This document shows, piece by piece, positions 20,957 to 33,000 of a stretch of DNA of 64,000 nt. The notes beneath the pieces are model-generated. The model was not told the DNA's origin and ran no database searches. It was given only the letters and a program-made list of their open reading frames with translations. Source of the DNA: Crossaster papposus (Eukaryota > Echinodermata > Asteroidea > Velatida > Solasteridae). The stretch lies in contig JBAIAA010000103.1 in the NCBI GenBank assembly GCA_037893245.1, forward strand, positions 558,001-622,000, in the 5' to 3' direction. A program made the position numbers and the translations under genes. Positions within the stretch are counted from its first letter, which is position 1, and each line of letters begins with the position of its first letter.

Positions 20957-21500
20957 GGACAACGGTGTAAAGGCGCTGTCACACTGTTGCGTATGGCACC
21001 AGCGTATGAGTTGCGTATTCAAATATCACTCATAGGCAGGCCTACGCTGACATACGGTATAGGGGTACGTTAGGGATAAGTTGTACACGTTACAAGCACG
21101 GTGGCATACGCTAATATACGCTGGGATACGCCGAGGCCGAACAAATTTTTAAAGCATGCTTAACAATTGTGTGCGTATGCCTGCGTATGGTTCATACGAT
21201 AAGCATACGCTAGTCACACGCTATGCATACGCTGAATACGCCAGAGGTACGCCAGATGAAGGTTACGCATAGGTCGAGTACGCTGGACATAACATAGGTT
21301 GGCATGAAGGTTTACCGTACAGCTAGCGTATTGATAGCGCATTGATAGCGTATGAGTAACGTACTTCTAACGTATGTCTGACGTATCTGCAACGTATATA
21401 GACATATTGGCGTATGCCTGAAGATTGAGTAACGTATTTAGCGTACAACTAGCGTATTATTGGCGTATGGCCAGCGTATATCCCAGCGTATTGTCAGCGT
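20957..21500. repeat. GCGTATG-word array at the left end of a Harbinger element
   Basis: The words gcgtat, agcgtatg and their complements recur about 35 times in 540 bp after a ggcgctgtcacactgt end. The broken Harbinger transposase follows directly. The matching right end was not found. Confidence 0.6.
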
Positions 21501-21647
21501 TTGAGAAAGTATATAGGCTCCTATTTCTAGCTCTTCTTTAGTTCTTCTTTGACCTTAAACCAGAGAGGATGGAGCTAGCTCTTCTCCAGCACTAGCATGA
21601 TCTGATCGATTCTGCAGTTCACCAGATCCAACAACACATAATCAGAA

Positions 21648-21682
21648 GAAGGAGGAGAAGAAGAAGAAGAAGAAGAAGAAGA
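21648..21682 (+). repeat. GAA microsatellite
   Basis: Run of gaagaagaag just upstream of the Harbinger coding remnant. Confidence 0.85.
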
Positions 21683-21694
21683 CGACGTGAAGTT

Positions 21695-22690
21695 TGGGTG
21701 AGACCATGGATCGGCAGACGACGGCAGTTTGACCTCTACGACATGCTTTTGGTGGAGCTCCGAAACGAGGACCAAAGACCATCAGGAACTTCATGCGGAT
21801 GCCCCCCCCCCCCCTCCGAGATGTTCGATGAGCTGCTAGCCAGAGTGGGTCCAGGATCACCAAATAAAAAAAACCTGGTACAGGGATCCCCTGGAGCCTG
21901 GCCTGAAGCTTGCACTGACTTTGCACCACCTTGCCTCTGGGAGCAAGTACTCAAGCATGCAGTACGGATGGAGGGTCCCCACAACACCCAGTCAATCGTC
22001 GTCAGAGAGGTTTGCCAAGCCATAATCGATGAGTACATGCCCGAGGTAATGTCCTGCCCCACCAGTCCTAAGGGATGGTGTGCCATATCTGAGAAGTTCC
22101 TCGAGAATTGGAACTTCCCCTAAACATGTGGTGCACTAGATGGGAAGCACATTGCTTGCAAGTGGTTCTCAATATTTCAACTACAAGGGATTATATTATG
22201 CTGTACTCATGGCCCTTGTAGACGCGGAGTACAAGTTCATCTGGGCAGACGTCGGTGGTACAGGATCAGCATCACAATAACTGTGAAACCAAGGAATGTG
22301 TTGAAGACGGTACTATAGGATTCCCTGCCCCCGATCCTCTACCCAATGACTACCAGGATGTTCCCTACTTCTTCATCGGCGACAACGCCTTTGCCCTCCG
22401 AGACACCATGATGAAGCCATACAGGCTCCGGGGGCTAGACGATGAAAAGAGGATAACTACAGGCTTTTCTGCACCAGAAGGGTGGTAGGAAATGCCTTTG
22501 GCATCCTAGCGAACCGCTTCCGAGTTCTGCTGACTACCATGCAGCACCATCCCCTCTACTATCAAGGTCATCGTGACAGCCTGCATTGTCCTTCACAATC
22601 TGGTGAGGATACGGTACCCTGGACCCCAGAACCAGCCGCTCGACCGTGCAGTGAACATGAACCGTGACTTCATCCCTGGAGCATTGAGAC
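21695..22690 (+). pseudogene. PIF/Harbinger transposase pseudogene (HARBI1-like)
   Basis: The N-terminal part (21698-22123) reads through VREVCQAIIDEYMPEVM and EKFLENWNFP. It stops, and the catalytic segment continues in other frames: ALDGKHIACKW carries the first Asp (about 22135), GDNAFALRDTMMKPY the second (about 22380), and GNAFGILANRFRVL the third site (about 22495), where the usual Glu is Gly. At least three frame breaks plus the lost Glu make this copy inactive. Order and motifs match HARBI1-type nucleases. The upstream GCGTATG array probably belongs to the same element. Confidence 0.8.
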
Positions 22691-22879
22691 AGGAGAGCAA
22701 AACAATTTATTATACCTTTTTTTCTTACAGAGCATTCAGATTTGGTTAAAGAGCACCAGAGGTTAGATAGATATTTATCTTTGTCCTGAAGAATGTAGCA
22801 AAGAAGAAAGTCACTGTCAAGTAGTTAAATTTACCCTCCGTCAAGCCAAGGTGCTCATCCGCGGAGCAAGTTTTCGTAC

Positions 22880-23150
22880 TTTTGTGTATAACTAAAACAT
22901 CTTTAGGCCAATTCCGCTTAATTTCTTTTGTAGCTATCCTTGTACCCCACCCGTATAGACTGTAAAAGCATGTTAAATTTGACACCGAGTTCGTTCACTC
23001 TTCAATCCAGCCTTCAGAAGAAAACAAACTGTATATTTTTGACATCTTTGGGCCAATTCCGCAGATTTATTTCCTAACTATTCTTGTACTCCACCTGTAT
23101 AAGCATGTTTGAAACAGAGTTAGTTCACCCTTCAATCCAGCCCTGTGAAC
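22880..23150 (+). repeat. Two tandem copies of a ~150-bp unit
   Basis: The strings acatctttaggccaattccg to ttcactcttcaatccagcc and acatctttgggccaattccg to ttcacccttcaatccagcc are diverged copies. No coding sequence was seen in 22700-23630. Confidence 0.65.
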
Positions 23151-23631
23151 TCAGTTTTACACATGCCTTCCACGTGAGCACTGTGGTGCAACCGTGTGTG
23201 TTAATATGCCAGATATGCTTTAATATTGGTGTGCATGTCCAGGGATGGTCTATTAATATGCTCATACTATTATTAGACAAACTGTGTGACCCCCAAACAC
23301 AGTTATGTACATTCATATTACACCCATGCCTCTCGCGTAAGCACCAAATAGCAACCGCGCGATTTTGTTGGGTCCATGCCTCCGAGGGTTTTTAAGGTAA
23401 CAGTTGAATTGTAGAGTTGTATAGTCCTGACAAAGTCCCAACAAACTCCCTCACAAAGAGCTGCTAATTAAGCAAAACAACAAAATTGCTTAACACAAAA
23501 AGTTTTGTTCAGTAAACACAGGTTACCAGCCAAAACAAGCTGAATATAAGTCGCAAACAATATACACCACCTGCTAAAAACATTTGCCAAGGAAACATTT
23601 TCATGCTAAGCAAATTTGTGTGCTTAATGCT

Positions 23632-24422
23632 AGGTTCCCACTATCACGATTCGCGCCACGATTGAAATCGTGGTCTTAATCGTGGAGTAATCGTGGTGAT
23701 CCTAGTATCAGATCTTATCAGATCTTGAGGTCAGTCGTGGCAATCGTGTTGATCGTAGAAAATATTTGGACGGTTCAAAAATGTTCTACGATCAACACGA
23801 TTAATTTTCAATCGTGATCATCGCATCAGATCGTAATGGATCGTAACAAAGCGCGACAGGTCGCATCTAATCGTGCTTCCAAATCGTGGTGATCGGGATC
23901 AACCTTGGACAATTAGAACACCACCTCTGTTGAGATGCGCTGCGATCTGATTGTGGGTTGTAGTCTTCACTCTGTAGAAGTTCAAGAAACAATGAAGTCC
24001 ATTGTCAGTCTGGCTGTATATACCCGTCGGGGTCCAATCGTGGCTCAAATCGTGATCACTCTCGATCCCGATCGTGAAAGACATCGCGACCACAATTGTA
24101 TCCGATCGCAACAGAGCGCATCGGTTCTTGATGATCGTATCGGAACGTATCGGAACGTATCGGATCGTTCCAAATCGGGGACCCCGATCGTGATGATCGT
24201 GTCAGATCGGGACCCAATCGTGGACTCAATCGGGACAATCCTATCGGAACGTATCTGATCATATCTGAACGGGAGACCAGATCGTGACAGATCGTGTCAT
24301 TTGAAATTGACCAATCGTATCCAAACGTGAAATTTCAGAAAAGGAAACAAAAACTCCACGATCAGCTACGAATGGTCAATCGTGGCGTTAACGGATCGCA
24401 CGACAGTGGGAACCTAGTATTA
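23632..24422. mobile_element. Non-autonomous TIR element saturated with GATCGT words
   Basis: Ends ctaggttcccact and agtgggaacctag are inverted. TTA flanks both sides, as for Harbinger-type insertions, though the outermost bases are not perfectly symmetrical. The interior is made almost entirely of atcgtg/gatcgt words in both directions. No transposase is present. Confidence 0.65.
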
Positions 24423-25900
24423 CAGCTGCATGAAATTGGGCCAACGACCTGCTTACCATCATGATCACCTTTTTATGCTTACTGCACTATTTTATAAACA
24501 AAGAAGTTCTTTACATTAACTGTTAGCGACGGACTCCTAAGTTTACTGAATCTATACCCATTCACAAAAGTTAACAGCCATGCATGGTGACCAGTCTGTT
24601 GCATGCTATTTAATGCACAATTGTTTGCGGTTTTAAAAATATGACTTGTTTAAACCGGACTCAAAAGCTTAAGAGAAATTTTTAAAAGTACGTTTTCATT
24701 GAATTTTGTCATTTTCCCTATTTCTATTCATTCCATAATTTTTTTTTGATTTTCTGTTTTCTATAGTCTTTTTATTATATACCAGCTTTCTCATGTTTCT
24801 TGAGGGTGTTGTGAAGAGATTTCGGGGTCATGTTTCAAAAAAACATGATAGGCCAGACATCAAAGGTTAGTTATTGTGTTGCTTTTGTACTCCCCCAGAT
24901 ATAAATATGCCTTGAGAGACAGCCGAATCATCACGCGTTTTTTAACGAAAAAAGTGCCAAATTTTGTAATGTGGACTTGCGATTAACGAGCAAAATATCA
25001 CAATAAAATTAACAGTTGCTAACTAATGAATAAAACTGAATACAACAAATTTAGTAAAATAAGTCAACGAAAATTGCTGTTTATTGCAATCAAATTTCAT
25101 TTGCAAGTCATCTTGTGATCAAAGGTGGACAATGGACATGGATGCCCTAGGTCAGCAGCCGGCTACACAGCGACCATTTTGTGTTTGTGAAAATCATTAA
25201 AAATATACATTTTAGCCCAAAATTTAGATTGATAAATGTGTTTAGTACATACATGACCCTTTGGCAACTTTAATATTAGTACATGCTTTTGTGTCTGGCA
25301 AATCTTGTATTATGCCTTTTCACTACTTCGGCAATCCATTTTTGTAAGAAAAAAATCACAAAAACGCTTTTTTGAGCACCAAATTTGTATAATAATCAAA
25401 AACATGGCTCATTATAAATTGCATTCAGTGCACAGGCTACTCTGACATCAATAAAATGCATTCAATCTATTTTAAATAAGTTCATAATACGACCTAGGCA
25501 ATAGTATGATAACCAGGTATGATAACATCACGACCCTTTTTTATACACATTGGAAACATGTTGGAAACCATTTCTGCCCCAAAATAAACAATTTGTTGAC
25601 CTAAATTATAGGAATATGGAATATAATATTCTATTTTCAATGCATTGAGTGCACACAGGAACATATTTAAAATGTATCTACCATGTTAGTTTTTGATATT
25701 ATAAGGATCATTGCAACTTTAATTGATGCAAACTAGTCACAGTTTTTACTTAAAATGTGAAACATAGATCATAAATGAACAGAATCGTATTTTTTCCAGA
25801 TTTCTGGACTTTTTGTGATGATTCCCTAAAAATCTGGTAATGTTTTAAAAACATACGTGACACGGTCCAAAGTTCAAATTTTATGAAACAGCTTCTACAA
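24423..25900. other. AT-rich intergenic, no gene recognised
   Basis: No exon-like frames, repeats or hairpins of note on either strand. Confidence 0.5.
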
Positions 25901-25906
25901 ACAAAT

Positions 25907-26308
25907 TATATATGTCAAACCTGCCTTTGCGGCCACCTTGATACAGCGGCCACCTGGCTTAACTGGCCACCTTTGCTTGGTCCCAGTTTGATTCTTGCAT
26001 AAACATACCATAACCATTTCTGCTAATGCGGCCACTGCGTAACGCGGCCAGTGGCCAACCCATAATAGCCCACAGCAAATAAAATGTGTACAATTACATT
26101 GCCGTGAAACCTGTGTACTCCGGCCGCAGAAATGAAGTGCGCCCTCTGTTGACTTTGAAATCTCCCCTGTTGTTTGGTTCCTGGACTTCATACATGTACA
26201 TGTATGGGTGTGTGTACATGTGTACGTCTTGCTATAGTGGCCACTTGCGTATAGTGGCCACGAAAACCGGCACCGTCGATGGCCGCTATATCAAGGTTTG
26301 ACTGTACC
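25907..26308. mobile_element. Non-autonomous TIR element with GCGGCCAC words
   Basis: The left end (atgtcaaacctgcctttgcgg) and the right end (tatatcaaggtttgactgt) are imperfect inverted copies. The words cggccac/gtggcc recur on both sides of a unique centre. It lies just downstream of the METTL27-like gene. Confidence 0.6.
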
Positions 26309-26870
26309 AGTATTGCGTGAATTGAAGCACAAATGGGTCATTTTTAAGGGCGAAATCGCCGAAAACATGGACTTCCGAATACTGCTATACCTCTCATACA
26401 AAGACACACGGAAGTAAAACGACGAAACATCGTTGCGGTATCGGTTTATTTTCTCTTTTATACGTAACTTAATATAACCCAAAGCACATATTTATGTAAA
26501 GAATTATGGGATTGAAACTTACATCAATTAAAATTATAACTTCGCTGACTATTTGTTATTAAAAATGCGTCGAAATATCGAGCTAAAATTTCTCGATTAT
26601 GGTCGCCATGTTGGATGTCAAGACGCGAATAGCGCCGCTATCGTCGAAAGATGCACAGGCGCAGCAGACTCTGTAGGATACGGTCGAAGGCGTGACAATG
26701 GGAGTCGATCGTTGCTTACTATCTCTTTAGGTATTTTAGTCTCAGGTTCAACCAAATCCCTAATATTGTACACCCAATTAGGTTAAGCCAACACAAATCA
26801 AAGTGGAATTTCCAAAACAAGCATTTTGAATTACATGTACAGTACATGTACAGTACATGTATACTAAATT
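26309..26870. other. 3' flank of the METTL27-like gene
   Basis: No separate gene recognised. It includes a short catgtacagta run near 26835-26860 directly after the stop codon of the minus-strand gene. Confidence 0.4.
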
Positions 26871-27067
26871 TCACAGTACTCTCAACACAAATGTGTAGCA
26901 ATACTCCATATGCAATATGTTCTGCTTATACACCTGGCGCTGCTTCTCGAGATATTCCAAGTTTCCTTCGGCGGCCATCTTGTGAATGGCACCATCCAAC
27001 TGGCCGTTCTTGAAGAATTTATCAAGGTTGATGACTTTTTCCCGCACGTTGAAAATGATGTACCCAC
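26871..27067 (-). CDS. METTL27-like exon 5 (terminal)
   Basis: The exon starts after an acceptor (tctttag) and runs [12 protein letters not shown]... to LRVL and a TGA. It completes the post-motif region and the C-terminal strand of the methyltransferase. Confidence 0.8.
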
Positions 27068-30000
27068 CTAAAGACACAGGGAAGAATTCAGGATAACCAC
27101 GCATCGACATTGATTTAGAGTGGCAAACCATGTTTATACTAGCACTTCTGGGAGATTGATTTCCTTGACGAAAGTCAAAACTAACCAGGTTTAGTGATGC
27201 GAATCATCTCCGAGAAACAGTCGGTTGAAGCATGGATGTTCCCAAAAGCACTACACAGTGAGATGCCATCATAGGTATCTACATCAAGAATCTCAGAACA
27301 AACGTTTACAGGGTGTCCCGACCCCACCCCCCCCCCCAAAAAAAAAGTTTGGATAGACGGGGAATTGTTTGTTTCCATCCTAGTCTTGTTTGCAAGACAA
27401 CCTAATCACAGTATGTAGCGCGCGTAGGCCGCCGATGCGGGCGCCCTCTAACATACCCCGTAGATTCATGCATACTCGCTGACTCTTTGGTCAAGTTTTT
27501 GTTACGTCACGTAACTCTGCACCCAACGTCACACGCGCATGCACAAGACGATCTTATCGAAGGTCATGGCGTGGTCTACGACGCGCTGCATACCGTGACT
27601 AGGTCGTCTTTCAAACAAGACTACGTCCATCCAAACTAGTTTTTCTGGTCGGAGGGTATGTACTAGACTGAATCAGCGCAGACTATTTTGTGGAGTTTTT
27701 CTTACCACCCTGTATAATACAAACAAACGAATTAGAACAACAATTCAAGGCATACATCCACAATCCAGGTAAATACATCCTGAATGTTAGATATTAAATC
27801 AATATTTGTATCTTATCTCCAGTGCGGTCTAACTGCCTTGGAATTAGGAAGTAAACGGCGATGAACTCAAATTATCTCATTTAGGGGGAAATCACAAATC
27901 AGAGATAAATGCTGGTCTGATGAGCAGTAGTGGCTAGGAACATACTAATCACCGTTTACTCACCATCTTCAATATAGGCAGACGATTAGACCCCATGTGC
28001 TCCAAGACGTAGTGGCTAGGAACATACTAATCACCGTTTACTCACCATTTTCGATAGGCAGACGATTAGACCCCAGGTGCTGCCCGAAGTAGTGGTTAGG
28101 AACAAACTAATCACCGTTTACTCACCATCTTCGATAGGCAGACGATTAGACCCCAGGTGCTGCCCGAAGTAGTGGCTAGGAACGTACTAATCAGCGTTTA
28201 CTCACCATCTTCGATAGGCAGACGATTGGACCCCATGTGCTCCAAGAAGTAGTGGCTAGGAACATACTAATCACCGTTTATTCACCATCTTTGATAGGCA
28301 GACGATTAGACCCCAGGTGCTGCCCGAAGTAGTGGCTAGGAACATACTAATCAGCGTTTACTCACCATCTTCGATAGGCAGACGATTGGACCCCCATGTG
28401 CTCCAAGAAGTAGTGGCTAGGAACATACTAATCACCGTTTATTCACCATCTTTGATAGGCAGACGATTAGACCCCAGGTGCTGCCCGAAGTAGTGGCTAG
28501 GAACATACTAATCAGCGTTTACTCACCATCTTCGATAGGCAGACGATTAGACCCCAGGTGCTGCCCGAAGTAGTGGCTAGGAACATACTAATCAGCGTTT
28601 ACTCACCATCTTCGATAGGCAGACGATTGGACCCCCATGTGCTCCAAGAAGTAGTGGCTAGGAACATACTAATCACCGTTTATTCACCATCTTTGATAGG
28701 CAGACGATTAGACCCCAGGTGCTGCCCGAAGTAGTGGCTAGGAACATACTAATCAGCGTTTACTCACCATCTTCGATAGGCAGACGATTAGACCCCAGGT
28801 GCTCCAAGAAGTAGTGGCTACGGGAACATACTAATCAGCGTTTATTCACCATCTTTGATAGGCAGACGATTAGACCCCAGGTGCTGCCCGAAGTAGTGGC
28901 TAGGAACATACTAATCAGCGTTTACTCACCATCTTCGATAGGCAGACGATTAGACTCCATGTGCTCCAAGAAGTAGTGGCTAGGAACATACTCCGTTTAC
29001 TCACCATCTTCGATAGGCAGACGATTAGACCCCAGGTGCTGCCCGAAGTAGTGGCTAGGAACATACTAATCAGCGTTTACTCACCATCTTCGATAGGCAG
29101 ACGATTAGATCCGAGGTGCTCCCAGAAGTAGTTGGTGTACACCTGTTTCTCCCGGCTGTAATCTAAGAATTCCTTAGATGTGTCAAGAGCGTCAATACGA
29201 AGGAAGCCGCGTTTCTTGAGCTGCGTTTGAACACAAAATGGAGGCAGTGTTGGGTAATTGACTTGGAATTGGCTTGCAAATGACATAACCCTAACAGTCC
29301 TCAATCCTCCAAAATCAATACGATTTTGCACACAACCTAGGTAGTTAGAGTTGTGAATGACTCGTGAGGACTTAACATTTTTCAAAGTAGTACAAAGTTG
29401 TACCATTATTTGAAGAGTACTAAAACATCGATCTATTGGGTCGTGCTATTATAAATCTGCCTTTTATTCAGATGAATTCAAGCATCTTATTTTCCCTATG
29501 CTTTACTTCAAAGTAAATGTTTTTCATTTTTGCTTGTACTTTTTATGCATTTGAAAGTTTTTTATTCATACGAACATAGGTCGTAAGAATAAAAACTAGC
29601 ATTTGATTTGAATACAAATTCTTAAGCTTTTATACTATCTGTACGAATAAAAGTGAAGTAAATGTGTTTACTGAAAAGCATTTCTTAAAGACTAAAAGTA
29701 TGTACTTTGTACTTTCTAGCATTTGCTAGAATATTATTAGCATTTGCTTCGTTTCGTATGGATAAAATGAAGTAAATGCTTCAGATTTCAAGATGAGGAC
29801 GGAGCAACCTTTAGAAAAGAGAAGCAATTACCAGTAGACAAAATACTATACTCATTGTGCTTGAATGTGAGCCCATAGCCAATAATTATGTTCTATACAA
29901 AACAATTATCAAACACACACAGACTCGAAGATGGACAAACATACCTCTACCCCGACGAGTCCCGTCCCAGATGCACAATCCAACAGTAGACTGCTCTTAT

Positions 30001-33000
30001 CTTTGATGAAACGTGACACAGTCTCTGATAATTTAGCTTGGGCGACAAAACCAAGTTGAACCAGATCCTGCGAAGAAAACAGAATTATTCAAAGGTTTAA
30101 ACAAATTTATTTCGAGCCCGATTTTAAAAAGCGTAGATTTAAAGTAATCGAAATAGAAAACAGTGAAACTAAATCTTTGCAGGACGAAGACGAAGATGTC
30201 GAAGAAGATGATTCAGAATCCAAAACGGAGGTAGAATGATGACAAATCATCTGATGAAGAAGAGTCTAGTTCTGAGTTGGAAGACAATGCCGCCTATCTG
30301 GTTTACAAAGGCTAAAGAAGCCACTATACGTATATATAGATGTGGAATGAAAAATACGAAAAGTATGTTAACCGGGGCATGAAAGATCAAGCCAAGGAAA
30401 AAGCCGAAAGGAAGACCCTCTAAAAGATAATGATACTCATCGATAAATTTTAGAAGATTTCGAAGAAAAGGTAAATAAAGGCGTGGGGGTAAACAAAGCC
30501 CTAAACAGAGTATTGCCTAAACACACGGCCAAATTTGACAGACTGTTAGTGTTACAGGAATTAGCGAGAAAGACGGTGACGAATACATACTTGTAGTTTC
30601 AGAAAGACTTTAGCTAATTAAAAAAATAATAAGCTGACGCCGATAAGTTGCGAAGAAAAATATTGGAGAAAACGGACAAAGACTTATAAAAACACGGTGT
30701 TTCAGAGAGAAATAATGTCAATAAAGCAACAATGTTATAATGTATATACCTTCTTTATTTGTATTTGTTAGTATTGTCTTCTTACGGTTTAACCATCAAG
30801 AAAGCCCATACATTGTTTGCTCAGGATATGAATAATGTTTGGAACATGGTAATTACAAGTGTGGTTGTATAGTCTGAACAGTACACCCATGTAGTTATAT
30901 CGCCCGAATTACAGCCGGGAGAAAAACACAATTGACAATCGTCCACACTATACCCAGCACGATATGTGACAGAGGGGTATCCCCCTCTTATCCCTATACT
31001 TTTTACGCACTCAACACTATTGTAACCTAACCCATCCCCCCTTGAAACCTACCGGGTAAAAGGAATTCCTGAAATTCCGGGAACACAATGGTCAACACAA
31101 AAGAGGGGGGGTTTTCTCTGCCACATATCGTGCTTCATATGGTCCACACATCTCGTGTGTCGCTCTTTCAAATCGTAGCCTACTTGACACGTGTCACAAA
31201 ATTAACCCCTATTTAAAAATCTCTTCATCGGTGTACATGTAATTAGATCGTAGTGATTATCGTTAAAGTATATAGATACATCGTGTTCTGTCGCACGGGT
31301 GGGTCCTTTGAGAATGGCTGCATTGAAATGATCGGCTGATAAAACCACAATACGATAATTGGGAAGGACGTCCTGAATTGTATGTATCTCTTTGAGACCG
31401 CACTAGTACTGGCCTTTTTTTACGCCCGCTTTATAGTCCAGGAAAAATACGTTTTTACCTCAAACAAATTGCAACAAATTGTTTTTCACCACAGTGCACT
31501 TCTATAAGGTCCCTAGAATTACATACTAAAAGTCTACAAAAATCCAAGTGGTGGAAATACGACTAATTTGCATAAATCGTTAATCCCTGCCGTGTAATAT
31601 ATTTATTCCCATATTTGGGTATATATATATATTTTTTTTATTTTTTGAAAAGTGTATTTTGGTGATTCTACTTACATATCCTTACTTCAATAACATTTGC
31701 TAAATCATATAAGTGACTGAATAATTATGAAAACATAGTAATTATCAAAAATGACAACTTCGTGACCCTATAAATGTGCGCACATTACACTGTCTCCAGA
31801 TATCATCAAGTAGTCAGTATTGGTGAGCTTCAAATTCACCAAGTTGCTTACTGGCACAGTTATCATATTTAAACCTTATGAAAAATCATAGGAACAATGA
31901 TAACATTGTGATATTTAGCCCAGCAAACACAAACTGGAAGAAAATGGTGTGTCCCTAAATTGGGCTAACAAGTAGGTAAAGGGTTGCCTAACATGGGAGA
32001 CTTGAACAAGTTCAAGGAAATCCCAAAAATACATTTTAACGTAGATAGGATTATTGTAAGCAACAACAATCTTTAAGTTGGGAGGTTTCCTTGAACTTGT
32101 TCAAGTCTCTCACCTTAGGCAACCCTTCACCTACTTGTTAGCCCAATTTAGGGACACACCATTTTCTCCCAGTTTGTGTTTGCTGGGCTAAATATCACAA
32201 TGTTATCATTGTTTATATGATTTTCCATAAGGTTTTAATAGGATAACTGTGCCAGTAAGCAACTTGGTGAATTTGAAGCACGTCAATACTGACTACTTGA
32301 TGATATCTGGAGACAGTGTAATGTGCGCACATTAATTTGTATAGGGTCACGAAGTTGTCATTTTTGATAATTACTATGTTCTCATAATTATTCAGTCACT
32401 TATATGATTTAGCAAATGTTATTGAAGTAAGGATGTGTAAGTATAATCGCCAAAATAAACTTTTCAAAAAATAAAAATAAAATATATACCCAAATATGGG
32501 AATACATATATTACGCGGCAGGGATTAACGATTTAAGCAAATTAGTCATATTTCCACCACTTGGATTTTTGTAGACTTTTAGTATGTAATTCTAGGGACC
32601 TTATAAAAGTGCACTGTGGTGAAAAACAATTTGTTGCAATTTGTTTGAGGTCAACAAAACAAAATTATGTATTTTGCCTGGACTATTAGTGTGCAATTCG
32701 CTAGCAAGGTATTCTTGAGCGTTGCGACTTTGCTTTATATTTCTTAATGCTGGGTGGTAACTATTGCCCTGGCGCTACACAATTCCGTATTACTAACTTT
32801 GATCTGAATGACAGACGTCTTATCCCGTAACATGTCGTGAATTTTTACCACGCCGTGATTTTTCTTATTGCTCCCCCTCCCCCTGGCTGCAGCAACCGCA
32901 TATGTACAAAATGGATGTCAACCCTGTCGTCCAATCAAAGGTGTTGATACGACTGCAACACGTGTCCGAAACGAGCCAGAAATCTCTCTATACCGTCAAT

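Noticed and set aside
27958-29084. Regular repeats reminiscent of a CRISPR array
   Set aside because: The units are contiguous with no unique spacers and derive from an exon boundary in a eukaryotic gene.
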